Part shown: piece by piece, positions 52,175 through 61,464 of the stretch
How the letters are laid out: every line of letters starts with the position of its first letter
How positions within the stretch are numbered: position 1 is the stretch's first letter
From: JBOFOR01 sp051654865
Lineage (GTDB): Bacteria; Bacillota; Clostridia; Peptostreptococcales; Peptostreptococcaceae
Length of the DNA: 64,000 nucleotides
NCBI GenBank assembly: GCA_051654865.1
Contig: JBOFYV010000053.1
Coordinates: 124,001-188,000, forward strand
Direction: 5' to 3'
The notes under the pieces: generated by a model
Seen by the model: the letters and a program-made list of their open reading frames with translations, nothing else
What the model was told of the DNA's origin: nothing
Database searches by the model: none
Translations under genes and position numbers: made by a program

Positions 52175-53542
52175 CTATTTAAATAACTTCTCAAGTGAGC
52201 TTTCAATAGTTTCAAAGTATTTACCTCTTTGCTTTAAATATTCTTCATAACTATTTACTTCTTTACAAATTTTATTGATTTTTTTAGTTAACATCTCATC
52301 TATTTTATAGAAATTTTCTACATATATAAATTCAATAGTATCAATTTCTACTATCTTTTCAACTATCACCCTATATATATCATTAATTATCTCATAACTA
52401 TCTTCTTTATTAAACTTTTCAATAAGCTTGTATAAGTTTTCTTCAGATAGCATATTTTCTTTTATAAATAATAAAAAGTTTTCAAAGTCTTTTTTATTGT
52501 TATATGGCTCTATTTCAAATAATATCCTAAAGAATAAATTCCATGTAAACTCATAGTTTATCTTCTTAATCATATATTCACCTAAAGCTTTAGACACTTC
52601 ATCCTCATAAGCTGGAGGTGCTTCAAATTTTATTTTAGAATTAAAATTAATATCTTTTTTTGATATTTCATTTATTCTAGTTAATGCTTTAAGTGTTATA
52701 TCTCCAAAAGTATCATCCTCTTGTACTGTTTTACTGAATGAATAATGAATAATTGTCTCACAAGGAGCTTTAAAATCTACTACAAACCCTATATTGTTTA
52801 GCATTTTATCTGCGAATGCATCATACATAATTTTTGCTAAAAACTTTTCAATATTCTTACTTTTTTCTTTCATTACGTTTGTATTTGCTTGGAAATTATT
52901 ATATACAGTTAGAAGTTGTTTATCAATCATAGTTAAATTATTTTTAATAGATATCATAATATCATTTAAAAAGTTATCTGCTATTAAGTATGTATTGTTT
53001 TTGTATATTATTTTATGCTCTATTTCACTCCAGAATATATTTACTAGCGACTTTATTTGTATTTCAAAATTAATTAATTTATCCCCATAATCAAATAATC
53101 CATCAATTCTATATATCTCTAACCCATTCTTTTGTTTTTGCGGTTGTTTATCTACTAGCTTTATTTTTATTCTTTCATTTCTTTTATTATAAAAGTATAC
53201 TTTATCTTCAGTTTTGTTAAAGTACTTCTTTAATAACTTATAGAGTTTCGTCTCATCTTCTATAAATCTACATTCAAGTCTTATTCCTATTAGATCTGAT
53301 AAACAATGTATTAACTCTTTTGGAGTATCAAATTTCTTTATGTATCTGTTTCTAATTATCTTCTCTCTTAAACTATCTTTTGACTTAACCCTTGAACTTG
53401 CATTTAAATATTCTACTTTGCTTTGATTTAGAATTTCCTTAAAATAATCTTCTAATTCTAAAGATAACATATTTAATGTTGGTTCTAGACTATCTAATAG
53501 CTCAACTGATTCATTTATAAACTCAAATTCTTTTAATGACAT
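52175..53542 (-). CDS. RelA/SpoT-domain nucleotide synthetase with long C-terminal extension
   Basis: A 455-residue protein with a RelA_SpoT synthetase domain (about 40-215): SRVKSKDSLREK carries the ATP-site Arg/Lys/Ser/Lys (R51, K53, S57, K61), LSDLIGIRLE the DxxGxR motif (D83, R88) and FEIQIKSLVNIFWSEIEH the GTP-side ExQI...WxxxEH motif. There is no HD hydrolase, TGS or ACT domain, so it is not a long RSH. About 240 C-terminal residues are helical, Lys/Glu-rich and unidentified, twice the length of ordinary small synthetases. (p)ppGpp or a toxic alarmone are both possible products. Confidence 0.78.
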   Translation of the reverse strand: MSLKEFEFINESVELLDSLEPTLNMLSLELEDYFKEILNQSKVEYLNASSRVKSKDSLREKIIRNRYIKKFDTPKELIHCLSDLIGIRLECRFIEDETKLYKLLKKYFNKTEDKVYFYNKRNERIKIKLVDKQPQKQKNGLEIYRIDGLFDYGDKLINFEIQIKSLVNIFWSEIEHKIIYKNNTYLIADNFLNDIMISIKNNLTMIDKQLLTVYNNFQANTNVMKEKSKNIEKFLAKIMYDAFADKMLNNIGFVVDFKAPCETIIHYSFSKTVQEDDTFGDITLKALTRINEISKKDINFNSKIKFEAPPAYEDEVSKALGEYMIKKINYEFTWNLFFRILFEIEPYNNKKDFENFLLFIKENMLSEENLYKLIEKFNKEDSYEIINDIYRVIVEKIVEIDTIEFIYVENFYKIDEMLTKKINKICKEVNSYEEYLKQRGKYFETIESSLEKLFK

Positions 53543-53637
53543 TTATTTACTCCTATGCTCTAAACTTAATTATATTGCCTATAGATTATTATACCTTAAA
53601 AACCATATAAAAATATATTTTAAATTTTATAGTATAT

Positions 53638-53684
53638 AAACATATAAAAACACTATAGTTTAAGCTATAGTGTCCTATATGTTT
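53638..53684 (-). terminator. Terminator after the TrkA-C protein
   Basis: Nested stem: AAACATATA/TATATGTTT outside and CACTATAG (53651-53658)/CTATAGTG (53665-53672) inside. Confidence 0.65.
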
Positions 53685-54345
53685 ATTTAAATTTATGCTT
53701 TATATTATGAGTATTTCCATAAACCGTTAATTTATCATATGGTTTAAATATATAATCAGGTGTTGGGTAATTTATAAGTTCATGACCTTGATCTATATTT
53801 AATACTTTAATTTCTATATCACTTAGCCTACATTCTTTAATACTTACCCCTATTAAGTCTGAATTTTCACTTATATACACTTCACAAATAGAGTATCCCT
53901 TGTATTTTGTAATAAAATTTAAATATTTAGAGTTCATCTTTTTCCATATAGATGATTTTTCTATTAAATACACTATTATGCTTTCTATACTTTCAAGTAA
54001 TGGGCTTTTGAAAAAAAATGCTGCTAATAATATAAATACAAGTAGTGCAACTATAGATTGAACGTTGATTAAGCTCTTTGAGAGCATATTTACTAATAAA
54101 GATATAAATGTTAAAGTACTCACATAACTTATAACCATAAGAGCACTTGCTAGTTTTCTTCTAGTTGGATGTTGAGCAATTGATTCACTTTCTTTTGTTG
54201 TATACCCTGTACTTGTAAGCAAAGATATAACTTGAAATCTTGCTTTTTCTATAGACATGCCCGTTAATCTAAACATTACTGCAAAAATGTCTATAATTAT
54301 TAGAAATATTATTAAACATATTATAAATGTTGCTAAAGTTACCAT
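53683..54345 (-). CDS. Membrane protein with TrkA-C (RCK-C) domain
   Basis: A 220-residue protein with an N-terminal helix (about 4-25), two more helices (about 68-115) and a C-terminal RCK_C-like domain (about 148-218, ICEVYISENSDLIGVSIKEC). RFQVISLLTSTGYTTKESE between helices is conserved in related clostridial proteins as I recall. The domain usually binds a ligand such as a nucleotide to gate cation transport. No transporter gene is adjacent. Confidence 0.75.
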   Translation of the reverse strand: MVTLATFIICLIIFLIIIDIFAVMFRLTGMSIEKARFQVISLLTSTGYTTKESESIAQHPTRRKLASALMVISYVSTLTFISLLVNMLSKSLINVQSIVALLVFILLAAFFFKSPLLESIESIIVYLIEKSSIWKKMNSKYLNFITKYKGYSICEVYISENSDLIGVSIKECRLSDIEIKVLNIDQGHELINYPTPDYIFKPYDKLTVYGNTHNIKHKFK

Positions 54346-54550
54346 ATCTGCCCTCCATTCATTTAATTATAATATCTTTAAAATTATATATTATATATAT
54401 TTTATATTTATACTAATAAATCCTTCTAATATTGAATTTTGTAACTTATTAAGTAATGCCTAAGGTTAAAATATCAATCTGAAAAATTTTACATTAGTAT
54501 AAATTATTATTTTAGTAGATACTATTGATATATTTAAAAGGAGGTTTTAT

Positions 54551-54763
54551 ATGAATTCTAATACTGAAAATAGAATTATGAACAATAAAAAAATTGAATC
54601 CAATGCTAAAATGGCTTTAGATCAATATAAATTAGAAATAGGAAATGAGCTAAATGATTTTAATAAAGATGAAGTTCCTTATTTAGGAGGACTTGCTACA
54701 AAAAAGTTAGTAGAAATGGGTGAAGAATTACTTCTAAATAAATATAATAATAAAAATAAATAA
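54551..54763 (+). CDS. Small acid-soluble spore protein, alpha/beta-type (divergent)
   Basis: A 70-residue spore DNA-binding protein. ALDQYKLEIGNELN corresponds to the first SASP motif (usual ALDQMKYEIAQEFG) with the GPR-protease cleavage region, and YLGGLATKKLVEMGEELL to the second. It lacks the NGSVGGEITK stretch of classical members, so it is a divergent SASP. AAAAGGAGG lies seven bases before ATG. Expression under SigG is expected; no confident SigG promoter was found. Confidence 0.8.
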   Translation: MNSNTENRIMNNKKIESNAKMALDQYKLEIGNELNDFNKDEVPYLGGLATKKLVEMGEELLLNKYNNKNK

Positions 54764-54777
54764 TCGTTTAACGTCTC

Positions 54778-54802
54778 AAAAGGTAGCAATTTGCTACCTT
54801 TT
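54778..54802. terminator. Bidirectional terminator
   Basis: AAAAGGTAGCAA and TTGCTACCTTTT form a tight hairpin between the convergent SASP and 91-aa genes. Confidence 0.75.
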
Positions 54803-54807
54803 GTTGT

Positions 54808-55083
54808 TTAATGTTTTACTACTTTTATTTCAAGTATTTCCCCTATACCTTCTTCGTCTAGAGATGTTTTAAAAAATTCTTGAACATCTTTGTATGTAGT
54901 ATCTTTAGTTAATTTCAAAGAATAACTATAAATATCATCTGTACTTAATTGAACTGTATCTGTTTTAGGGTCATACTCTAAATAATTATCAAATAATTCG
55001 CTTAATCCAGAGAATGTTACTAATTCTTTTTCATTCATTTCATTATCTTTATACTCAAATATTAACTTATTTATATTTATCAT
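54808..55083 (-). CDS. Hypothetical acidic protein (91 aa)
   Basis: Not recognised. Acidic, without cysteine, signal peptide or membrane segment. Predicted mixed alpha/beta: FEYKDNEMNEKELVTFSG, then DDIYSYSLKLTKDTTYKDVQEFF and an ILEIKVV strand. AGGAGG lies upstream of ATG and it shares a terminator with the SASP gene. Confidence 0.65.
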   Translation of the reverse strand: MININKLIFEYKDNEMNEKELVTFSGLSELFDNYLEYDPKTDTVQLSTDDIYSYSLKLTKDTTYKDVQEFFKTSLDEEGIGEILEIKVVKH

Positions 55084-55157
55084 GTCTAATCCTCCTATTG
55101 TCGCATACTTTTACGATAATAGTTTCTTCTCATTTATGATAATTTATGCTTTGTTGA

Positions 55158-55667
55158 TTAATTTTTATCATCTATACCTTTGAAAAAAAGTACCAATTTA
55201 TCATCACTGTTACTATGATGACTTTTTACTATGTTTAAAATTTCACTACTCTCATTTAATTTCTTTAGCATTTCATAACTATACTCACTATGATTATAAT
55301 AACATTGAACTTTTTTTGATATTTTTAATTTTTTTAAGTTTCCTTTAGTTAATTTGTTTAAAATTACTATTATAGATTTATCTATAACATTTATTCTTTT
55401 TATACTTTTTCCTACATCATGTAAAAGAGCTGTTTTTATAAGTAATTCTTTGTTATTAAGTATTTCATCATCTGTTATTTTTCTATTATCGATTATAGCT
55501 TCAATATCTTTAGCTATTCTTACGCTATGTTTTTGTTCTGACTTTAATAATTTTTTAAATAACTCTAATTCATCATATTTTAGTATATTTTTTACATATT
55601 CATAGTCGCTCTTACTCATTTTATCAGTTATATTTATATAAAATTGTTTTACTCTCTTTGGAACCAT
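55158..55667 (-). CDS. HD-domain phosphohydrolase-like protein
   Basis: About 169 residues. ATG 55665-55667 is used (AAGGAG seven bases upstream); the frame extends to 55724. The HD superfamily metal residues are visible: His in EQKHSVRIA, His-Asp in LLHDVGK, and NHSEYSYEML plus KSHHSN further on. The whole resembles the HDIG group acting on nucleotides or cyclic dinucleotides; the substrate is unknown. It lies downstream of murJ in a separate unit. Confidence 0.8.
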   Translation of the reverse strand: MVPKRVKQFYINITDKMSKSDYEYVKNILKYDELELFKKLLKSEQKHSVRIAKDIEAIIDNRKITDDEILNNKELLIKTALLHDVGKSIKRINVIDKSIIVILNKLTKGNLKKLKISKKVQCYYNHSEYSYEMLKKLNESSEILNIVKSHHSNSDDKLVLFFKGIDDKN

Positions 55668-55714
55668 CTTATTTCTCCTTGCTATATTTATATATTTTAA
55701 TTTATCATATAAAC

Positions 55715-55752
55715 AAAATAACATCTACCCTTATATATGTAGATGTTATTTT
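55715..55752 (-). terminator. murJ terminator
   Basis: AAAATAACATCTA (55715-55727) and TAGATGTTATTTT (55740-55752), directly after the murJ stop on the minus strand. Confidence 0.75.
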
Positions 55753-55757
55753 ACTAA

Positions 55758-57305
55758 TTATCTTGTTTTTAGTTTTCCTTTTAATATATTTATAATTAAC
55801 TTTATTTCATCTACTTTAAGTACAAATATAGCTATTCCATAAGTTAAAGCACCTAGTGCTACAGAAAGTATTAGTGTTACTGCTTCTTGAATAAATCCTG
55901 TTCCTAGTACATTGAAAGCAAAGTTATAAGTTACTTTTGCAACAACTGCCATTATTATAGCTGATACTATACTCTTTATCATAACTATTAATATTTTTTT
56001 GCCACCAAAGTTACCTATTTTCATTTTTAGATTTATAAATAAAAGTATTATAGTAACTAATGCTGATATACTAGTGGCAAATGCTAACCCTGCTATTTGC
56101 ATATTTGTATATCTTACAAATAAAATATTTAAGGTTATATTTAATACCATTGCAATTACACCATTAACCATAGGTGTTCTTGTATCTTGTAGAGAATAAA
56201 ATACCTTTCCTAGTATATCTCTTAATCCATATCCAATCATTCCTATTGAGTAAAATATAAGAGCTATAGCAGTCATAGAGGTAGCCCTTGCATCAAATTC
56301 TCCTCTTTGAAATAAAAGCCTTACTATAGGATTAGCAAGTACTATTGCTCCTGCTGATATCGGTATAACTAATAATGTTACTGTGTTTACAGAAGTTGCA
56401 ATTGTTTTATTAAATTTTTCTTCATCATTTTCAGTTGATAATCTAGATAGCATAGGATACACAACTGATGATATAGAAACTATAAACATTCCCATTACAA
56501 ATTGATTAAGCTTTGTTGCATAATTTAGTGCTGATATACTACCTTCTACTAGTGTTGATGCTATAGTTCTATCAACTATAGTATTTATTTGATTTACTGC
56601 AACACCTATTAAAACAGGCATTATTAACCACAACATCTTCTTTACATATTCATCATTTATATTTACATAAGCTTTATAGCTAAACCCTTTTTTTCTAGCA
56701 AATGGATATAAAAATACAAACTGTAGTGATAACCCAAACAACGTACCCCATGGCAATATATTCGGATTAATAGAGGCACTTAAAAATATAGAAGTTATAA
56801 TTAAAATGTTATAAGGAATTGGCATTAGCCCAGCTATTACAAATTTTTCTTTTACTTGTAAAAATGCCATCATAATATAACTTATACCTAAAAAAGCAAG
56901 GCCTAGTATAAGTACACGAGTATAATAAACTGCTAGTTTTAAAGTTTCCCCTTCAAATCCCATAGCAAATAATTTTACTAATGGTTCTGTAAAAATTGCT
57001 CCTAATACTGAAAGTATTAAACAAATTATAACAACTATATTAAGAACATTATTTGTAAATATATTTGAATCTTTATCTCCTTTACTTGAGTTTACTTCAC
57101 AATATAATGGAATAAAAGCAGTCCCTAGTGATGTTCCTATTGCTTGGAATATAACCGCAGGTATATTCATTGCTACTAAAAATGCGTCACTTACGCCAGA
57201 TGCTCCATAAACTGATGCTAAGGCTAGTTCTCTACCAAATCCAAGTATTTTAGCAAGTAGAGTCGCTGCCATTAAACCTACCGCTGCTTTTGCTACTTTT
57301 GACAT
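55758..57305 (-). CDS. murJ: Lipid II flippase MurJ
   Basis: Integral membrane protein of the MOP superfamily that flips lipid II during cell-wall synthesis. The 515 residues form about 14 helices. GFGRELALASVYGASGVSDAFLVAMNIP carries the conserved Arg of helix 1-2, RTIASTLVEGSISALNYA the central Arg motif and QRGEFDARAT the helix-10 region. GGAG lies upstream. It is followed by nothing in the same unit; a 67-aa gene lies 26 bases upstream. Confidence 0.92.
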   Translation of the reverse strand: MSKVAKAAVGLMAATLLAKILGFGRELALASVYGASGVSDAFLVAMNIPAVIFQAIGTSLGTAFIPLYCEVNSSKGDKDSNIFTNNVLNIVVIICLILSVLGAIFTEPLVKLFAMGFEGETLKLAVYYTRVLILGLAFLGISYIMMAFLQVKEKFVIAGLMPIPYNILIITSIFLSASINPNILPWGTLFGLSLQFVFLYPFARKKGFSYKAYVNINDEYVKKMLWLIMPVLIGVAVNQINTIVDRTIASTLVEGSISALNYATKLNQFVMGMFIVSISSVVYPMLSRLSTENDEEKFNKTIATSVNTVTLLVIPISAGAIVLANPIVRLLFQRGEFDARATSMTAIALIFYSIGMIGYGLRDILGKVFYSLQDTRTPMVNGVIAMVLNITLNILFVRYTNMQIAGLAFATSISALVTIILLFINLKMKIGNFGGKKILIVMIKSIVSAIIMAVVAKVTYNFAFNVLGTGFIQEAVTLILSVALGALTYGIAIFVLKVDEIKLIINILKGKLKTR

Positions 57306-57331
57306 AATATTTTTTCTCCTAACTTTTACTA

Positions 57332-57535
57332 CTATTTATCTTTGTGATGAAACTCTTTATCAAGAGCTCTATTTAACTCTCTTATTTGATCTGCTTCCAT
57401 ATACATAGCAAAGTTTTGCCCTGTGTTATCTAAATCTCCAGACATGTCCATTAAGCTTCCTAAAAATGCATTACCTAGAATTTCATACTCTAAGTTTTCT
57501 ATATTCTTTTTTTCTTTATTTTTTTTATTTTTCAT
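57332..57535 (-). CDS. Small hypothetical protein (67 aa)
   Basis: Not recognised. Basic N-terminus (KNKKNKEKKN), then an acidic helical segment rich in Met, Leu and Asp, and an HHK tail; no cysteine. GAGGAG lies seven bases before ATG. It is immediately upstream of murJ on the same strand and may be co-transcribed with it. Confidence 0.6.
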   Translation of the reverse strand: MKNKKNKEKKNIENLEYEILGNAFLGSLMDMSGDLDNTGQNFAMYMEADQIRELNRALDKEFHHKDK

Positions 57536-57617
57536 ATGTTTACTCCTCTCAATTGATATGTTATTAGTATTTTGTTTTTGAGCATATAATACTCATAAAT
57601 ATTTAAATTATAAAAGC

Positions 57618-57644
57618 AAAGAACTTGGATAAACCAAGTTCTTT
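57618..57644 (-). terminator. Terminator after the SERCA-like ATPase
   Basis: AAAGAACTTGG (57618-57628) and CCAAGTTCTTT (57634-57644), overlapping the ATPase stop codon. Confidence 0.75.
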
Positions 57645-60273
57645 ACTTTTTATGTCTAAATTTTACTACTTCCATAATTGCAGTTGAGATTAAAGCTAAT
57701 ATTAAACATATACCTAGGTTATTAAATCCAAAATTATTTGGAATATCAAATATTGGTCTTAAGAATGGTACTAATGTTAATCCATAAATTATTAAACATA
57801 TAATTACAGCATAAATTACGTACATATTTGAGAAAAATCCTAGCTGTATTAAATTATATTTATTTGATCTAGCAGGTAATGTTTGTAATATTCTACTTAG
57901 TGTTATTGTTGAAAATGCCATAGCAGTACCTACTTGTGGAGATGTTCGCATACCTATATACTGAGCTATTATAACAAGTATTCCCATTACAATCCCTCTA
58001 AATAATACTGACTGAATTGTTCCACCAGCTAATATGCTTTCATTAGGATCTCTTGGCGTAAATGCCATTATATCTTTTTCTGGCTTTTCAAATCCTAATG
58101 CAATTGCAGGTAATGAGTCTGTAATTAAGTTTATAAATAATAATTGTAAAGTTGTAAAAGGATTTGCCCAGTTTGCAAAAACTGCAAATAGTATAGCTAT
58201 TATTCCTGCAAAGTTTCCTGCAAACAAGTAGGTTACAGACTTTTTAATGTTATTATAAACAGTTCTTCCTACTTCTACTGCATTTACTATTGTAGCAAAA
58301 TTATCATCTACTAATATCATAGCTGATGCGTCCTTCGCAACATCAGTACCACTTCCCATACCTATACCAATATTCGCTTGTTTAAGTGCAGGAGCATCAT
58401 TTACTCCATCACCTGTCATTGCAGTTATTTTACCTTTATTTTGCCATGCTTTTACTATTCGTATTTTATTTTCAGGAGATACCCTTGCATATACTGATAT
58501 ATGTTCAAGCTTCTCATTTAATTCTTCTTCACTTAAAGAATCTAACTCCTTCCCAGTAAGTGCCATATCTCCTTCATTCATAATACCTATATCTTTTGCT
58601 ATGGCTGCTGCCGTAGTTTTATGGTCTCCTGTTATCATAACAGTTTTAATACCAGCAGTTTTAGCTTCTTTTACTGCATCATAAACTTCATCTCTTGGTG
58701 GGTCTATCATTGCCATTAACCCAACTAACGTCATTTCAACTTCATCTTCAATTGCAGGAACAAAGTTTTCATCATCTACATCTTTTATTGCAAATGCTAA
58801 TACTCTAAGTGCCTTATTTGAAAACTCTTCATTCTTTTCTTTGTATGAATCTATTATCTTGCTATCTATTTCAACCATATCACCGTCTACTAGTGCATAC
58901 TTACATCTACTAAATACTACATCTGGCGCTCCTTTTGTGAACATAAACGCATTGCTATGTATATCATTAACTGTAGACATTAGTTTTCTATCACTGTCAA
59001 AAGGTAACTCACTTAATCTATCATATTTTTCTCTTAGTATTTGGTATTCTAAATTTTGCTTATTCGCAAATTTTAGAAGTGCTACTTCTGTCGGGTCACC
59101 TATTTCTTTTCCTTCTTTATTTATATTTGAATCATTACATATTGCAGATGCAATAGTAAGTGTTTTGGATTGATATGAAAAATTTACATTGTCTGGTTTT
59201 AGTTCTTCCTTAGGTGTACCATACATATAAAAATCTACTACTGTCATTTTATTTTGAGTAAGAGTACCTGTTTTATCTGTACATATAACACTAGTAGAAC
59301 CTAAAGTTTCAACAGCAGGTAGTTTTCTAACAATTGCTTGCTTTTTAGCCATATCATTAGTCCCAACAGATAGCACAATAGTTACTATTGAAGATAATGC
59401 TTCTGGTATTGCAGCCACTGCTACTGCTATAGCAAACATAAACGAATCTATAATAATAGTACTATTTCTAAGACTTATTCCACTTATATATCCTCTTACT
59501 ACTTGAATAACAAATATAAGTAGAGCTATTCCAACTATACCTATACCAAGTTTTTTACCAAATTCATCTAGCTTTTGCTGTAATGGTGTTTGTTTATTTT
59601 CTGCTGTTTCTAGTAATCCTGCTACTTTACCCATCTCTGTAGCCATCCCTGTACCTGTTACAACAAAAGTGCCTCGACCATATACCACTAATGAACCACT
59701 AAATACCATATTTCTTTGATCACCTATACCAACATCATTATCTATTTTTTCATTATGCTTTAATACTGCCTCTGATTCTCCTGTTAGCATACCTTCAACT
59801 ATTTTTAAACTTTGAGCTTCTATTATTCTACCATCTGCAGGTATATAATCCCCTGCTTCTAAAAGAACAACATCTCCTGGTACTAATTCTCTTGCACTTA
59901 GTGTTACTTTATGGTTATTTCTAAGTACCTTAGCCTGTGGAGCTGATAATTTCTTTAAACTCTCTAAAGATCCTTCAGCCTTTTTAGTTTGAGTTACTCC
60001 TAGTATTGAGTTTAGCATTATTACTATGAATATTATTATACTTTCTACAACTTCACCTAAGAATATTTGAACAATAGCTGCAATCAAAAGTATTATTACT
60101 AAAGGGTCTTTGAAACTTTCTAAAAATAATTTCCATGTAGGTTCTTTTTTACCTTCTTCTAATTCATTGTATCCTACTTCATCTAACCTTTTTTTTGCTT
60201 CTTCTTCAGTTAAGCCACTAATATTAGATTTTAGACTTTTGATAGAATCTATATACTTTTGTTTATAATGCAT
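57643..60273 (-). CDS. P-type Ca2+-transporting ATPase, SERCA-like ion site
   Basis: An 876-residue type II P-ATPase with TGES (actuator), IPEALSS in M4, CTDKTGTLTQNKM phosphorylation site, TGDGVNDAPALKQANIG hinge and about ten helices. M6 reads NLITDSLPAIALGFE, the NxxTD pattern of SERCA and Listeria LMCA1. Compared with the pump at 32465, the M4 and M6 ion residues differ, so the two probably differ in stoichiometry or cation. Single gene with its own terminator. Confidence 0.9.
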   Translation of the reverse strand: MHYKQKYIDSIKSLKSNISGLTEEEAKKRLDEVGYNELEEGKKEPTWKLFLESFKDPLVIILLIAAIVQIFLGEVVESIIIFIVIMLNSILGVTQTKKAEGSLESLKKLSAPQAKVLRNNHKVTLSARELVPGDVVLLEAGDYIPADGRIIEAQSLKIVEGMLTGESEAVLKHNEKIDNDVGIGDQRNMVFSGSLVVYGRGTFVVTGTGMATEMGKVAGLLETAENKQTPLQQKLDEFGKKLGIGIVGIALLIFVIQVVRGYISGISLRNSTIIIDSFMFAIAVAVAAIPEALSSIVTIVLSVGTNDMAKKQAIVRKLPAVETLGSTSVICTDKTGTLTQNKMTVVDFYMYGTPKEELKPDNVNFSYQSKTLTIASAICNDSNINKEGKEIGDPTEVALLKFANKQNLEYQILREKYDRLSELPFDSDRKLMSTVNDIHSNAFMFTKGAPDVVFSRCKYALVDGDMVEIDSKIIDSYKEKNEEFSNKALRVLAFAIKDVDDENFVPAIEDEVEMTLVGLMAMIDPPRDEVYDAVKEAKTAGIKTVMITGDHKTTAAAIAKDIGIMNEGDMALTGKELDSLSEEELNEKLEHISVYARVSPENKIRIVKAWQNKGKITAMTGDGVNDAPALKQANIGIGMGSGTDVAKDASAMILVDDNFATIVNAVEVGRTVYNNIKKSVTYLFAGNFAGIIAILFAVFANWANPFTTLQLLFINLITDSLPAIALGFEKPEKDIMAFTPRDPNESILAGGTIQSVLFRGIVMGILVIIAQYIGMRTSPQVGTAMAFSTITLSRILQTLPARSNKYNLIQLGFFSNMYVIYAVIICLIIYGLTLVPFLRPIFDIPNNFGFNNLGICLILALISTAIMEVVKFRHKK

Positions 60274-60347
60274 CTTTACCTCCTTAATAACTAAAATAGC
60301 ATCTATAGTATTAGTATCTCAAAGTGATTTAATTTTTATTTATACAA

Positions 60348-60374
60348 AAAAAGAAGCACATTATGCTTCTTTTT
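60348..60374 (-). terminator. Terminator after the aldose epimerase gene
   Basis: AAAAAGAAGCA (60348-60358) and TGCTTCTTTTT (60364-60374), downstream of the epimerase stop on the minus strand. Confidence 0.75.
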
Positions 60375-60390
60375 GAGGTACTAACATTTT

Positions 60391-61263
60391 TTATAAAATG
60401 CTAATACTATATGTACATTCAAATGTTTTTCCTATTTCTAATGTGTTCATGCCTAGCTTTTCTTCATATTTTTTATTTCCATTTACTCTATCAGCGATTC
60501 CATACCATGGCTCTATACAAACAAATGGTGCTATTGTATTGCTTTCATTGTAGTATGGACTCCAGATTCCTACAAATGGGAATTTTTTGAAAGAAACGCT
60601 TATCTTATCTGAACTATTATAAGAATTAATTGATATTTCTTCAACTCCTGAATATATCAATGCATCATTTTTAAATGTTTCAGGTGTTATGTCTATTTTT
60701 TCTACAGTGTCTATATTTTCACACCCATCTACATGCGGTCCATTTAATTTATATTCTTTTACTTTATCTTCACATTTAAATGTTAAGTAATAATCTTGTA
60801 GTTTATCTTCTTTGTTGAATGGTACATTAAAAGCAGGATGTGCCCCTATTGAGAATAACATTTCTTTATCATCTACATTCTCTACTTTCCAAGTAACATC
60901 TACTGTAGAATTATTTAATGTATATATTATATTTAACTTAAATTTAAATGGATATTTTTTTAAAGTTTCATCACTATACATTAAAGAGTATTCAACTCTA
61001 TTATCCGTTTTACTTACTAATTCAAACTCCATATCTCTAGCAAAACCATGTTGTCCCATTTCACATCTTTGACCATTTATATATGTTTCATTATCATTTA
61101 ATTTTCCAACTATCGGGAATAATACAGGCGAATATCTTCCCCAGTATTTACTATCACCATTCCATAAATATTCTTTGTTATTCTCTTTAGAGAATATTCT
61201 GCTTAATTCAGCACCATGATTATTAATTTGAATTAACATTTTGCTATTTTCTAATTTGTTCAT
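60391..61263 (-). CDS. Aldose 1-epimerase family (LacX-like) protein
   Basis: A 290-residue galactose-mutarotase-fold protein. GQHGFARDMEFELV and SIGAHPAFNVPF carry the conserved catalytic His residues, and FVCIEPWYGIADRV is typical of the LacX/YeaD branch acting on hexose-6-phosphates or related sugars. It is shorter than GalM. No sugar genes are adjacent; it is divergent from the formamidase gene. Confidence 0.85.
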   Translation of the reverse strand: MNKLENSKMLIQINNHGAELSRIFSKENNKEYLWNGDSKYWGRYSPVLFPIVGKLNDNETYINGQRCEMGQHGFARDMEFELVSKTDNRVEYSLMYSDETLKKYPFKFKLNIIYTLNNSTVDVTWKVENVDDKEMLFSIGAHPAFNVPFNKEDKLQDYYLTFKCEDKVKEYKLNGPHVDGCENIDTVEKIDITPETFKNDALIYSGVEEISINSYNSSDKISVSFKKFPFVGIWSPYYNESNTIAPFVCIEPWYGIADRVNGNKKYEEKLGMNTLEIGKTFECTYSISIL

Positions 61264-61400
61264 TTCTTCACCAAGTTCCTTTTTATAATATTATTCTTCT
61301 TAATTATATTTATTTTACTCTGTTTTAGCAATAGTCTTTCTTTTAACAATACCTAAATTTGTCATATTTATAAAGATTCATATAATTTAAAGGTTATTCA

Positions 61401-61438
61401 TATACTTTGGAAGAAGTATACTTTGTGTGTTTATACTT
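61401..61438. promoter_or_regulatory. TATACTT repeat cluster upstream of the formamidase gene
   Basis: TATACTT occurs at 61401-61407, within the perfect palindrome AAGTATACTT at 61414-61423, and at 61432-61438, spaced 15-16 bp. Arrangement suggests operators or overlapping -10 elements. No regulator is identified. Confidence 0.35.
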
Positions 61439-61464
61439 AGATACAAAATTGAGAGGAGTTTTTT

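Noticed and set aside
54490..54530. SigG promoter for the SASP gene
   Set aside because: GTATA and GATACTA are present but the spacing (16) and first base of the -10 do not fit well.
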